Of a stretch of 12,112 nt of DNA, positions 1 through 6,047 are shown piece after piece. This stretch comes from Candidatus Competibacteraceae bacterium (GTDB lineage: Bacteria > Pseudomonadota > Gammaproteobacteria > Competibacterales > Competibacteraceae): positions 3,804-15,915 of the forward strand of contig JAGRHM010000212.1 of NCBI GenBank assembly GCA_020445005.1. The letters are read 5' to 3'. Numbering within the stretch: the first letter of the stretch is position 1; every line of letters starts with the position of its first letter. The position numbers and the translations under genes were made by a program. Under the pieces are notes generated by a model. It searched no databases. It was not told where the DNA came from and worked only from the letters and a program-made list of their open reading frames with translations.

Positions 1-372
1 CTGACGCATCGCCAGGCCGCCCGGCTGCAACCGGCCGCGTCCTACCGGGACGGCGTACTGGAGGTGTTCTGGGAGACGCCGAAAGATCAGGTCCTGCGCT
101 TCGGCGTCACGGGTGAACGGCAACAGGCGGTGGTGCATACCGCGTTGGCCTTGTTGGCCGACCCCGAGCAGGCGGTGTGTCCTGCGGAGCAAAGCCTGCC
201 GCACTGGTTGCGCCACGTTTATCGGCTGTTGCGCGAGGTCGGCAAGATCGGGGTGCCGGGTGAACCGACCTTGGCGGCGCTGAAAGACCCCGAAGCACCC
301 ACACCGGTCGTGTTGCCGCGCGAGACCTGGTTGCTAGAGCGGGCGGGATTGACGGTTCCGGGGCGGCGGTGA
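1..372 (+). CDS. Unrecognised protein, C-terminal part (runs off window start)
   Basis: The reading frame is open from base 1 to the TGA at 370-372, giving 123 residues of a protein whose start lies outside the window. Base composition is GC-rich with a strong third-position GC bias, as expected of a genuine chromosomal-type gene. The peptide is soluble-looking, with no membrane segment or signal. It has a helical centre (around HTALALLADPEQAVC and LPHWLRHVYRLLREVGKIG) and a Pro-rich tail. I do not recognise a family or a catalytic motif. An internal ATG at 64 could be mistaken for a start, but the frame continues upstream without interruption and has no obvious ribosome site there. It ends 33 bases before a pair of 61-bp tandem repeats and shows no link to the mobile elements downstream. 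Confidence 0.6.
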   Translation: MTHRQAARLQPAASYRDGVLEVFWETPKDQVLRFGVTGERQQAVVHTALALLADPEQAVCPAEQSLPHWLRHVYRLLREVGKIGVPGEPTLAALKDPEAPTPVVLPRETWLLERAGLTVPGRR

Positions 373-405
373 GGCGGGGCGCGCCTCAACCCGGGACGCC
401 GACGC

Positions 406-527
406 GGCCGGCGAGATCGTCATGAGCCCATCCGGGCCGTGCCCCTCCAGGGTCGCAAAAAGGCGTGGCCGGCGAGATCGTCATGAGCCCATCCGGGCCG
501 TGCCCCTCCAGGGTCGCAAAAAGGCGT
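406..527. repeat. Two perfect 61-bp tandem repeats flanked by an inverted repeat
   Basis: Bases 406-466 and 467-527 are the same 61-bp unit, beginning GGCCGGCGAGATCGTCATGA and ending AAAAAGGCGT. A third unit starts at 528 but diverges after GGCCG. The pair is framed by an 11-bp perfect inverted repeat, CCGACGCGGCC at 399-409 and GGCCGCGTCGG at 528-538. No convincing coding sense was found in it. It could be an intergenic repeat family or a local duplication. Confidence 0.9.
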
Positions 528-543
528 GGCCGCGTCGGGACCA

Positions 544-798
544 TCATAAGGGGCTGGTTATTGATCGACAACCGCGAAGCGATCTGAGAAGTTTATTTCT
601 GTGACGTTCTCGACGACTATTTAAAAGGGTCTGTGCCAGTGTCCGCCGTTGCCAGCGGATGACCTCGTTGTTCTTGCGGGCGGGCGACGGCATGAAACGA
701 ATAAAGTCCAGATCAAGCCGGTTAGCCAATTGCGCCGTCGCACACTGGACACGATAGAGTGACCAGCGTTGATATTCTTCAAATGTCATGTTGAGCAT
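544..798 (-). CDS. Small basic protein of unknown function (84 residues)
   Basis: I place the start at the ATG complementary to 796-798 because AAAGGAG lies just upstream of it on the minus strand with a normal spacing of about 8 bases. A longer frame extends upstream to 927 but has no such site. The product begins MLNMTFEEYQRWSLYRVQ and becomes very basic towards its C-terminus (RWQRRTL, NSRRERHRNKLLRSLRG), as in small nucleic-acid-binding proteins, though no known fold is evident. There is no signal peptide or membrane segment. It is transcribed towards the 61-bp tandem repeats. The arginine-rich tail could in part be a composition artefact. Function unknown. Confidence 0.5.
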   Translation of the reverse strand: MLNMTFEEYQRWSLYRVQCATAQLANRLDLDFIRFMPSPARKNNEVIRWQRRTLAQTLLNSRRERHRNKLLRSLRGCRSITSPL

Positions 799-1087
799 CG
801 AATCTTCTCCTTTGTGGGATGATTCGATTCTCTCACGGGTTCGCGTCCAGGCCAGCGCCTTTCGATGCTTGTCGAGGAGGCGTTGGGACGTAATGGCCTG
901 CAGGGCGTCGTGATGCCGAGGTCGCAACGGGGTGGGGGCTTCCAGAAACGAGGGCCGCGGGGGAGTCGTCTTTATACCATCATCTAACTATCCCCCTTCT
1001 GAACTCAACAACCGCCAGAGCCAGACCCTCCCTTCATTCATCCCCCCCGCAAGCAGCAAGGCAACCTGAGCGTTTTTCGCGCAACCA

Positions 1088-1446
1088 GGGGTTGTAAGCC
1101 CAAACCCGATAAAATTCCGTCAGCCCGAATCTGAGGCTGGAGATCCCGTGGAACGGAAAACCGCGTTAAGGCCACTGGCGTCCTGAGGCATTCTTGAAGT
1201 CACCGCGAAAGCCCCCGAGTGCTCGCCCCTATAGCCAATTTGAATAGCTCAATCGCTACCGGCTAAATCACATCGCTGCTGGTCATTATTGGCTATGGGG
1301 TCTAGGGTAGACAAATGACGTATACCTCTCTTGGCCATCTTCCATGAAAGTCGCTCGCCCCTACCTCCGCGTCAGTACCTGGATAGGATCGTGGCAGGGC
1401 GAGATTTAAGCTGACGGAATTTTATCGGATTGGGGCTTACAACCCC
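1088..1446. mobile_element. MITE-like element with 36-bp terminal inverted repeats
   Basis: Bases 1088-1123 and 1411-1446 are inverted copies matching at 34 of 36 positions; the outer end reads GGGGTTGTAAGCCC and the inner part GATAAAATTCCGTCAG. The 359-bp interior has no credible gene, which fits a non-autonomous miniature transposon. A second inverted pair lies inside (1226-1239 and 1288-1300, CCCCTATAGCCAAT against ATTGGCTATGGGG). The right end stops exactly where the helicase homology begins (Ser-Glu-Gln before the P-loop), so the element appears to have cut that gene. I see no target duplication: the left flank is GCAACCA and the right flank AGTGAGC. A deletion after insertion is possible. 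The matching autonomous IS is not in the window. Confidence 0.65.
1226..1300. repeat. Internal inverted repeat of the MITE-like element
   Basis: CCCCTATAGCCAAT at 1226-1239 pairs with ATTGGCTATGGGG at 1288-1300, with one mismatch or bulge. As RNA it would fold into a long hairpin with a loop of about 48 bases; as DNA it could be a nested terminal repeat. Function unknown. Confidence 0.55.
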
Positions 1447-2445
1447 AGTGAGCAAATTCTCATTGCGCAAGGAACGGCGGGAACCGGTAAAGGCACTTTG
1501 CTGACAGCGGTGCATGCGGCGCTGGGTGATTACTGCTCCACCATTGAAATGAATTCGTTGCTGCAAACGGACTGGCGCAAACAAAACAAATCGGCCCCGC
1601 GTGAGGATTTACTCAAGTTACGTGGTGCACGCTTTGTGTATCCGAGCATTGAACCGCCGAAAAACGCCAAGCTGGATGATGGCAGCATCAAAGCCCTGAG
1701 CGCCAACGATGTCATTTCTTACCGCTACCCTTACGCCAAGCAAAGCATTTCGTTTGTTCCTGTGTTTACGCTGGTTTTGCAAACCAACTTTCCGTTAAGA
1801 ACTGAATTTGACGATCCAGGGATGAAGCGCCGGGTGGTGGTCTGTCCGTTTAACCAAAAACCCGAGGTCCCGGATCCCAGCGTCAAAGCCGCCCTGATGC
1901 ACGACGAAACCGCAAAATCCGCTGTGCTGGTGTGGCTGTTTCAGGGATTCACCGCGTGGCGTGAAGCGCACTACCAGTTGCCGACCAGTGAGTACGCGAA
2001 CCAAGCGACGGGCAGTTACTGGGCGGACATGGACCCATACAGTGAGTTTGCTAAAGACACTCTGGTGCTTGCCAAGCACGCGCAAACCACCAAGAAAGAC
2101 ATGAGTGAGGCATTCAAAACTTGGCGTGATGAAGCCGGTCGGCGTGATGCTTCGCTACGTGAACTGGCCAAGTGGTTAATGGCCAAAGGAATTTATGAAA
2201 TACAAGACCCTAATCCTAAGAATAGGGTAAGGATTTGGGTTGGGATCGGCCTCCTGCACAATACGCACAATACTTTTAGTAAACAAGATCGTGGTGATTT
2301 TGAGAATGAACCGTCTACAACAGAGTTACCTGAAAACGATGTGCGTAATGTGCGTAATGTGCGTAATGTGCGAACCTCACACGCTGCTGAGCAGTCATCC
2401 TCAGACGAGCAGCATTCCGTTCGGAGCGTTGCCAGAAAGGCATGA
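1447..2445 (+). pseudogene. D5/P4-type primase-helicase (SF3), N-terminus lost
   Basis: This is the C-terminal helicase part of a phage/plasmid replication protein of the D5/P4 family, which would unwind the origin as a ring helicase. The frame reads ILIAQGTAGTGKGTLL, a Walker A P-loop, at about 1456-1503. Further on come LSANDVISYRYPYAKQS and FTLVLQTNFPLRTEFDDPGMKRRVVVCPF, the familiar SF3 block with its sensor and arginine-containing segment. Full-length relatives are usually two to three times longer, with an upstream primase domain. Here the frame meets the right inverted repeat of the MITE-like element at 1446 and a stop at 1384-1386. The first start-like codon downstream, TTG 1498, lies beyond the P-loop, so any product from it would be inactive. 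The C-terminal tail contains VRN repeats. Confidence 0.8.
2341..2372 (+). repeat. 9-bp microsatellite GTGCGTAAT x3.5 in helicase tail
   Basis: GTGCGTAAT occurs three times in a row followed by GTGCG, encoding Val-Arg-Asn three times then Val-Arg. The period is a whole number of codons, so copy-number change keeps the frame. A related duplication, GCACAATAC twice in nearly direct tandem (2257-2274), is roughly its reverse complement. Confidence 0.85.
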
Positions 2446-2528
2446 CCGCTGCAAAAGCGCAGCGCCAACTGACAAGTCGTTGACGAAAATGGTTTTTTGC
2501 AAATGGGTTTGCTGATTGCGCTGATACC

Positions 2529-2749
2529 TTGTACCTGAAAAGTACTCCGGGTCAGCGTGAATGGCATTCACCCGTGCATGGTTTGTTTTTGCAGGATCGC
2601 ACCCATCCTGGAGCTGGCTGCTGGCACCTTGCTAACCTCGCAGGTCCAGAAGTTGGCACCCCTCCACAGCCAGCAAAAAAATACGGTCATCGCTCATTCC
2701 ATTTGTCCCGCTGTACTTTTCTGGCGTTGCCAGTTTCTGCTACGGTTTT
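2529..2749 (+). pseudogene. ORF interrupted by the IS4-like element (5' part), unknown
   Basis: Reading from the ATG at 2529, the frame reaches the IS at 2750. If the IS and one copy of its 9-bp duplication are removed (2749 joined to 4248), the frame continues through VFEFLPCYDFICRSLPRKFF to the TAA at 4318-4320, giving 97 residues. A second frame, starting ATG 2557, also stays open across the same join and ends a few bases later, so I cannot say which, if either, is the gene. The position beside a P4-type helicase recalls the small overlapping genes found near primases of satellite phages, but that is only a resemblance. The sequence is Cys- and aromatic-rich. No ribosome site of note. Confidence 0.3.
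2741..2749 (+). repeat. 9-bp target duplication, left copy (TACGGTTTT)
   Basis: TACGGTTTT directly precedes the left inverted end of the IS and is repeated at 4239-4247. Confidence 0.9.
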
Positions 2750-4238
2750 CAGCAATTCTCATTTTGGCGATTTTGCATTTTCTAGGCTACGAAGGAGCGG
2801 GTTCGAGATGGGGCATGAGGGTTCGGTTGGCGAGTGGGGGGCGAACGGGAATCACTCGACCGGGTTCGAAGCTGTCGAGCATAAAAGCGATTAAGTCATC
2901 CCAGCTCTCAAAGCATAAGTAACGGGTTAAGGTGCGCAGATCATCAAAGAGCTGTTGTCGGGAGGGGAGTTTCTGGCGCAAAAGCCGGTATGAATCATCC
3001 ATCCACTCCAACACCGTATGGACGAGCAGCGCCAAAATGATCAGGCTGGCTAAGACCGCTGACAGGTATTGCTGCCCATGACCGTAGTGATGCTCAAAAT
3101 GGTAACCTTTCGTTTTTAAAGTATTATTGTTTTCATTTTCGATTTTCCACCGACTGCGCCCTGCGGCGACAATCTCTACCACGTTCTCGTCGTTAATCGT
3201 AAAGTTCGTAATAAAAGCATTTTGATACAAAATATTACCGTCTTGATCGGTCGTAATGAGTTCACACCAATTGACCATCAAGGCCGCCTCATGATCGCGT
3301 AACGGAACGCTTTCCGCATAGCGATAGGTATCGATTTCGCGTCGGCGACCGGTCCAACGGGTGCGGACCACCGTCCGCACCGCGCCGCACCGCGCGAGAA
3401 ATTCGACCCATTCATAGGTCGTCGGATGCGAAGTCGGCTGACAGACCAGGATGAAATTCAGGTGTTCATCCAAGACGGCACGACAAAACGGTTCGTGGCT
3501 ATAGAGGTCATCCCCCAGGATCGTCGCGCCCAGGGTGCCATACTGACCCGCGCACGCCGCCAGCCAACGCTTTGCGGCATTGATTTCGCAATCCTGTTTC
3601 TGGGTGCCATCTTGCGGGCGGATAAATTCCGGGGGGAGCGGGATCACGCGCTCTTCTCCTGGTTTCACGACCACTGGCGTGAGTACCGTGTGGAAATAGG
3701 TGACCTGACCCTGCGCGTGCGTCCGCGTCGAACAATGGGGACAATGAATCGCTGACGACGAAAAATACTCGGTGCCATCGAAGGCGATCAGGAGCGTCTG
3801 ATTCACCGAACGATAAGTATCAAGAATGCCCACTTCATTCAATCTATTGAAGAGATAGAAAAAGAAGGGGCGCAGCATGACCGGATCCGTTGGATCGAGT
3901 AGCGTCCGAATGTGATTGTCCGTTGGAATCTGGTACACGCCAAACAGGGTCTGGGCATTATTGCGTCCCTGAGTTTGCTCCAGACAACGCTGATCGTTGA
4001 GAAAGGACGGGCTTTGCATGAAGAACACCGCGAAGGCGCTCAAGCCGGCGTCCACCAGGGTATAGCGGGTGTTCTTCCCCCGACGGGGGTCGGTGAACTG
4101 CTCAAAAGTACAGCGGAGTTCCCGTGTAATATCCTCTAACGTCAACGCAGCAGGGCCAAACGGTACGCTCATAGTCGCACTTCCAGTGAAGAGAGATTCG
4201 CTTACTTTACCCAGTCATCGCCAAAATGAGAATTGCTG
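2750..4238 (-). mobile_element. Complete IS4-like insertion sequence, 1489 bp
   Basis: The ends are a perfect 22-bp inverted repeat: CAGCAATTCTCATTTTGGCG with AT at 2750-2771, and its reverse complement at 4217-4238. Immediately outside, TACGGTTTT occurs at 2741-2749 and again at 4239-4247, a 9-bp target duplication. The single transposase gene fills the element on the minus strand. Length, gene content and a 9-bp duplication fit the IS4 superfamily; the subgroup is not determined. Intact ends, an intact gene and an undamaged duplication suggest a recent insertion. Confidence 0.93.
2787..4172 (-). CDS. DDE transposase, IS4-like
   Basis: This 461-residue transposase would cut and rejoin the ends of the surrounding insertion sequence. 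The probable catalytic triad is visible: Asp132 in LLIAFDGTEYF, Asp221 or 222 in TILGDDLYSH, and Glu345 in SRWKIENENNN, the last matching the Y2RE-type block of IS4 enzymes. A CPHC pair (about 144-147) could bind metal. The C-terminal part contains FEHHYGHG and a hydrophobic segment (VLASLIILALLVHTVLE) that is probably a buried helix rather than a membrane span. The start at 4172 has GGAAG about 7 bases upstream on the minus strand, and the gene begins 66 bases inside the inverted end. There is no frameshift or internal stop, so the enzyme is probably active. The precise IS subgroup cannot be settled without a database. Confidence 0.88.
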   Translation of the reverse strand: MSVPFGPAALTLEDITRELRCTFEQFTDPRRGKNTRYTLVDAGLSAFAVFFMQSPSFLNDQRCLEQTQGRNNAQTLFGVYQIPTDNHIRTLLDPTDPVMLRPFFFYLFNRLNEVGILDTYRSVNQTLLIAFDGTEYFSSSAIHCPHCSTRTHAQGQVTYFHTVLTPVVVKPGEERVIPLPPEFIRPQDGTQKQDCEINAAKRWLAACAGQYGTLGATILGDDLYSHEPFCRAVLDEHLNFILVCQPTSHPTTYEWVEFLARCGAVRTVVRTRWTGRRREIDTYRYAESVPLRDHEAALMVNWCELITTDQDGNILYQNAFITNFTINDENVVEIVAAGRSRWKIENENNNTLKTKGYHFEHHYGHGQQYLSAVLASLIILALLVHTVLEWMDDSYRLLRQKLPSRQQLFDDLRTLTRYLCFESWDDLIAFMLDSFEPGRVIPVRPPLANRTLMPHLEPAPS

Positions 4239-4247
4239 TACGGTTTT
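4239..4247 (+). repeat. 9-bp target duplication, right copy (TACGGTTTT)
   Basis: TACGGTTTT directly follows the right inverted end of the IS, matching 2741-2749. Confidence 0.9.
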
Positions 4248-4320
4248 TGAATTTCTACCTTGCTACGATTTCATTTGTCGTAGCTTGCCGCGTAAATTTT
4301 TCTTTTTGGCACCCCGGTAA
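4248..4320 (+). pseudogene. 3' part of the ORF interrupted by the IS4-like element
   Basis: This is the in-frame continuation of the 2529 reading frame once the insertion sequence is removed in silico. It encodes EFLPCYDFICRSLPRKFFFL and a few more residues before TAA. A 7-bp perfect stem (GCTACGA 4262-4268, TCGTAGC 4278-4284) lies inside. Whether the frame was ever a gene is uncertain. Confidence 0.28.
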
Positions 4321-4356
4321 AAACTGGCTGCGGTAATTTTTATTATCCTGAGAAAA

Positions 4357-4375
4357 CCCCCGGCTCTGCCGGGGG
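4357..4375 (+). repeat. Left-end hairpin of IS200-type element
   Basis: CCCCCGGC-TCT-GCCGGGGG forms a perfect 8-bp stem with a 3-base loop. It is the likely TnpA-recognised left-end structure. Confidence 0.85.
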
Positions 4376-4396
4376 ACAGCAACAGTTTGACATTTC

Positions 4397-4459
4397 CGGG
4401 AGTCCACCGCAGAAACTCCACGCTGTGAGCCGCCTAAGCACACAACGAGGAGAATCCCG
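4397..4459 (+). promoter_or_regulatory. Structured 5' leader of IS200 tnpA
   Basis: CGGGA at 4397-4401 can pair with TCCCG at 4455-4459, which lies between the ribosome site (GAGGAG, 4447-4452) and the ATG at 4460. A competing stem joins GGAGT 4399-4403 to ACTCC 4415-4419. IS200 transposase translation is known to be held down by leader structure; that this leader does the same is inference. Confidence 0.4.
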
Positions 4460-4891
4460 ATGGATGAGTATGAAAGCCTAAGTCATAGCAAATGGGACTG
4501 TAAATATCCTGTCGTCTTTATCCCGAAGTGCCGCCGCCGGACCCTGTACGTCCAATTGCGAAAGCATTTGGGAGCCGTTTTTCACAAGTTAGCCCGGCAG
4601 AAAGAGAGTTGGATTGAAGAGGGACATCTCCTGCCGGATCATGTCCATATGCTGATCGCGATTCCCCCGAAGCACGCGGTGTCGCAGGTCATTGGTTACA
4701 TTAAGGGAAAAAGTGCGATTCATTTAGCTCGGGTGTATGGGGAGCGTCGGCGGAATTTCGTGGGCCAACACTTTTGGGCGCGGGGTTACTATGCCACGAC
4801 TGTGGGTCGAGATGAAGCGGTGATTCGCGAATACATCCGTCAGCAGGAGCAGGAGGATCGACGGTTGGATGAGTTGGACCTCTGGCGCTGA
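4460..4891 (+). CDS. tnpA: IS200/IS605-family Y1 HUH transposase TnpA
   Basis: TnpA is a single-strand DNA transposase that excises and inserts the element as a circle through a phosphotyrosine link. The protein is 143 residues, the normal size for the family. The HUH motif is His61-Val-His63 in LPDHVHMLI, and the catalytic tyrosine is most likely Tyr125 in VIREYIRQQEQ, which has the expected downstream Gln. IGYIKGKSA (about 78-86) and HFWARGYY are also family hallmarks. GAGGAG lies 7 bases before the ATG. The gene is intact. The absence of a tnpB partner places it with IS200-type elements. A REP-associated RAYT enzyme is the main alternative, but the matching hairpins on both sides favour a normal IS. 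Confidence 0.92.
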   Translation: MDEYESLSHSKWDCKYPVVFIPKCRRRTLYVQLRKHLGAVFHKLARQKESWIEEGHLLPDHVHMLIAIPPKHAVSQVIGYIKGKSAIHLARVYGERRRNFVGQHFWARGYYATTVGRDEAVIREYIRQQEQEDRRLDELDLWR

Positions 4892-4893
4892 TA

Positions 4894-4963
4894 CACCACC
4901 TTTAGGTGGTGCAAGATCGTCAGGGTCGCGTTAGCGACCCTGCTTAAGCCGCTTTGAGCGGCT
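4894..4963 (+). ncRNA. Three consecutive perfect hairpins after tnpA
   Basis: Three stem-loops follow the tnpA stop almost without gaps: CACCACCT/AGGTGGTG (4894-4911), CAGGGTCGCG/CGACCCTG (4921-4942, arms of at least 8 bp) and AGCCGCT/AGCGGCT (4947-4963). The terminal hairpin of the element comes 12 bases later. None has the T-run of an intrinsic terminator. They could form a compact structured RNA, act as transcription or folding insulators, or serve in single-strand DNA recognition. Typed as ncRNA only because structure is the evidence; expression is unproven. Confidence 0.4.
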
Positions 4964-4975
4964 CACAAACTAAAG

Positions 4976-4994
4976 CCCCCGGCTTTGCCGGGGG
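4976..4994 (+). repeat. Right-end hairpin of IS200-type element
   Basis: CCCCCGGC-TTT-GCCGGGGG has the same arms as the left-end hairpin at 4357-4375, differing only in the loop. Confidence 0.85.
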
Positions 4995-5164
4995 ATATTT
5001 ACTTCAACTCCTCCATCTGCAAAATTTACCCGTTGTTGTTTCTGGACATGTAAAAAACACACGGTCTATTCTGGCAGCCCCTGGGCAAAATTACTTGTAA
5101 TTTAATCGCGCAACCGGTATTCACAGACAGGGCATTTTTACTCCGTTTTTTTCCCATTTTTTAC

Positions 5165-5192
5165 TTGAATGCAAACTAAAAATAAGTAAAAT
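5165..5192 (+). promoter_or_regulatory. Sigma70-like promoter for the 207-residue gene
   Basis: TTGAAT at 5165-5170 and TAAAAT at 5187-5192 are separated by 16 bases, in an AT-rich stretch just before the gene. The predicted start of transcription falls in the palindrome at 5194-5216. No other element is evident between the IS200-type element and this promoter. Confidence 0.5.
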
Positions 5193-5193
5193 A

Positions 5194-5216
5194 GGTTTTG
5201 CCATTTGGCGAAAACC
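5194..5216. promoter_or_regulatory. Palindrome at predicted transcription start (possible operator)
   Basis: GGTTTTGCCA and TGGCGAAAACC are inverted copies around a TT centre, differing by one bulged base. The position between the -10 box and the ribosome site would suit a repressor operator or a leader hairpin. Confidence 0.45.
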
Positions 5217-5233
5217 ATTGAGGAAAAAATCCT

Positions 5234-5857
5234 ATGAAAATTGATGTTGAGCAGTTTCAGGAATCCTTGCCCGAGTGTGAAGACTATTTGTTGCGCAGCT
5301 ACATTAATTGCGCGCAGGCCGAATTGGATTTGCGCGCAAAGCGTGAGTTTGAAAGCGCCAAAACGGCCCTCAAAAATTGTTCAAAACCCCAACTTTTGTC
5401 GCTGTTGTCTGACTTGGGTATTGAACTGCCCGCTGCACCCTCTTTCAAAAAACGGGTGCGCAAAAATCCGTTGCCGTATGGTTGGAAGCCGTATGTGTGG
5501 CAAGACCAGCAGTACCACGTTCCCCCTTTTTTCAATATGGAGTTGCAGCAACCGGGTGTGGGTACGCAAACCGGTTGGTTGCAAGGTTTGTCGCCCGATG
5601 CCCGACGTGAACAATACGGCACCACGCATTTGTTGAGCACGGGCCAATTACAGTGGGCTGCTTTGGTAAAACTGGGATTGGTGCGGAGGTTGGTGGAAGG
5701 TGAATCACAGATTGTGAGTCTGGAACTGGGTGACGTGACAACCACCGAGGTACCGACTGAGGCAACCATCGAGGTGCCGACTGAGCAACCCCAAACCAGT
5801 CATCACCGCAAAAAGCAAAACACGGCGCAAGAGCCGACCGTTCAGGAATCCGCATAA
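5234..5857 (+). CDS. Unrecognised 207-residue protein of the integrated element
   Basis: The ATG at 5234 has GAGGA 9 bases upstream and follows a plausible promoter, and a strong terminator follows the stop, so this is very likely a real single-gene unit. The N-terminal 65 residues are predicted helical and acidic (IDVEQFQESLPECEDYLLRS). A short basic stretch (FKKRVRKNPL, about 71-80) follows. The middle is rich in aromatic residues and Gln (YGWKPYVWQDQQYHVPPFFN), then comes a possible small winged-helix-like segment (LLSTGQLQWAALVKLGLVRRL, about 133-153). The tail is low-complexity and contains EVPTE twice. There is no signal peptide or membrane segment. I recognise no family. Its neighbourhood suggests an accessory or regulatory protein of a phage satellite or integrative element. 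Confidence 0.7.
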   Translation: MKIDVEQFQESLPECEDYLLRSYINCAQAELDLRAKREFESAKTALKNCSKPQLLSLLSDLGIELPAAPSFKKRVRKNPLPYGWKPYVWQDQQYHVPPFFNMELQQPGVGTQTGWLQGLSPDARREQYGTTHLLSTGQLQWAALVKLGLVRRLVEGESQIVSLELGDVTTTEVPTEATIEVPTEQPQTSHHRKKQNTAQEPTVQESA

Positions 5858-5893
5858 AAAAACCCGCTGGAAAAAATACCAGCAGGTTTTTCG
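5856..5893 (+). terminator. Intrinsic terminator
   Basis: AACCCGCTGG and CCAGCAGGTT form a 10-bp stem with one mismatch and an 8-base loop, followed by a T-run (GGTTTTTCG). It overlaps the stop codon of the 207-residue gene by two bases. Confidence 0.8.
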
Positions 5894-5912
5894 TTCAACA
5901 CCATTGTTGCCT

Positions 5913-5942
5913 GACTCGTCACGGGGGCCACCGTGACGAGTC
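5913..5942. repeat. 12-bp perfect inverted repeat upstream of the truncated gene
   Basis: GACTCGTCACGG (5913-5924) and CCGTGACGAGTC (5931-5942) are perfect inverted copies around a 6-base centre. There is no T-run after it. It lies 22 bases before the next start codon, so it could be an operator or a leader hairpin for that gene. Confidence 0.75.
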
Positions 5943-5963
5943 CCAAACTGAAAGGACAAACCA

Positions 5964-6023
5964 ATGATTATGCAAGATAGCATTCTCTATGTACGCGATC
6001 AAGAAAGCCGCCGGTACCGGTAG
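5964..6023 (+). pseudogene. Start of a gene cut by the IS3 element (possibly RadC/JAB-like)
   Basis: AAAGGA lies about 8 bases before the ATG at 5964, and the frame MIMQDSILYVRDQESRRYR then meets TAG at the edge of the IS3 element. The good ribosome site and the abrupt end one base before the IS suggest the first 19 codons of a longer, interrupted gene. The phrase LYVRD...YRP is reminiscent of the beginning of RadC/JAB-domain proteins carried by integrative elements. This is recall of a very short stretch and could be wrong. The remainder of the gene is not seen elsewhere in the window. Confidence 0.35.
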
Positions 6024-6047
6024 ATGTCAAGGTAGTTGTCGCATTGA

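Larger units (their letters stand above)
4350..5000 (+). mobile_element. IS200/IS605-family element (tnpA only), approximate ends
   Basis: One Y1 transposase gene lies between two near-identical terminal hairpins (4357-4375 and 4976-4994; arms CCCCCGGC and GCCGGGGG in both, loops TCT and TTT). This is the layout of IS200-type elements, which carry subterminal palindromes rather than inverted repeats and make no target duplication. There is no tnpB. The exact cleavage points cannot be read from the sequence alone, so the outer limits are given to within a few bases. It lies just beyond the sequence disrupted by the IS4-like element. Confidence 0.82.

Noticed and set aside
406..527. Possible CRISPR array
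   Set aside because: There are only two units, adjacent and identical over 61 bp with no variable spacers, and no cas genes nearby.
1372..1584. Minus-strand 70-residue frame across the MITE/helicase junction
   Set aside because: It spans an element boundary and runs antisense to the P-loop region; no ribosome site or homology is evident.
4894..4963. TnpB guide (omega) RNA
   Set aside because: There is no tnpB in the element, so the hairpins are reported only as structure without that role.
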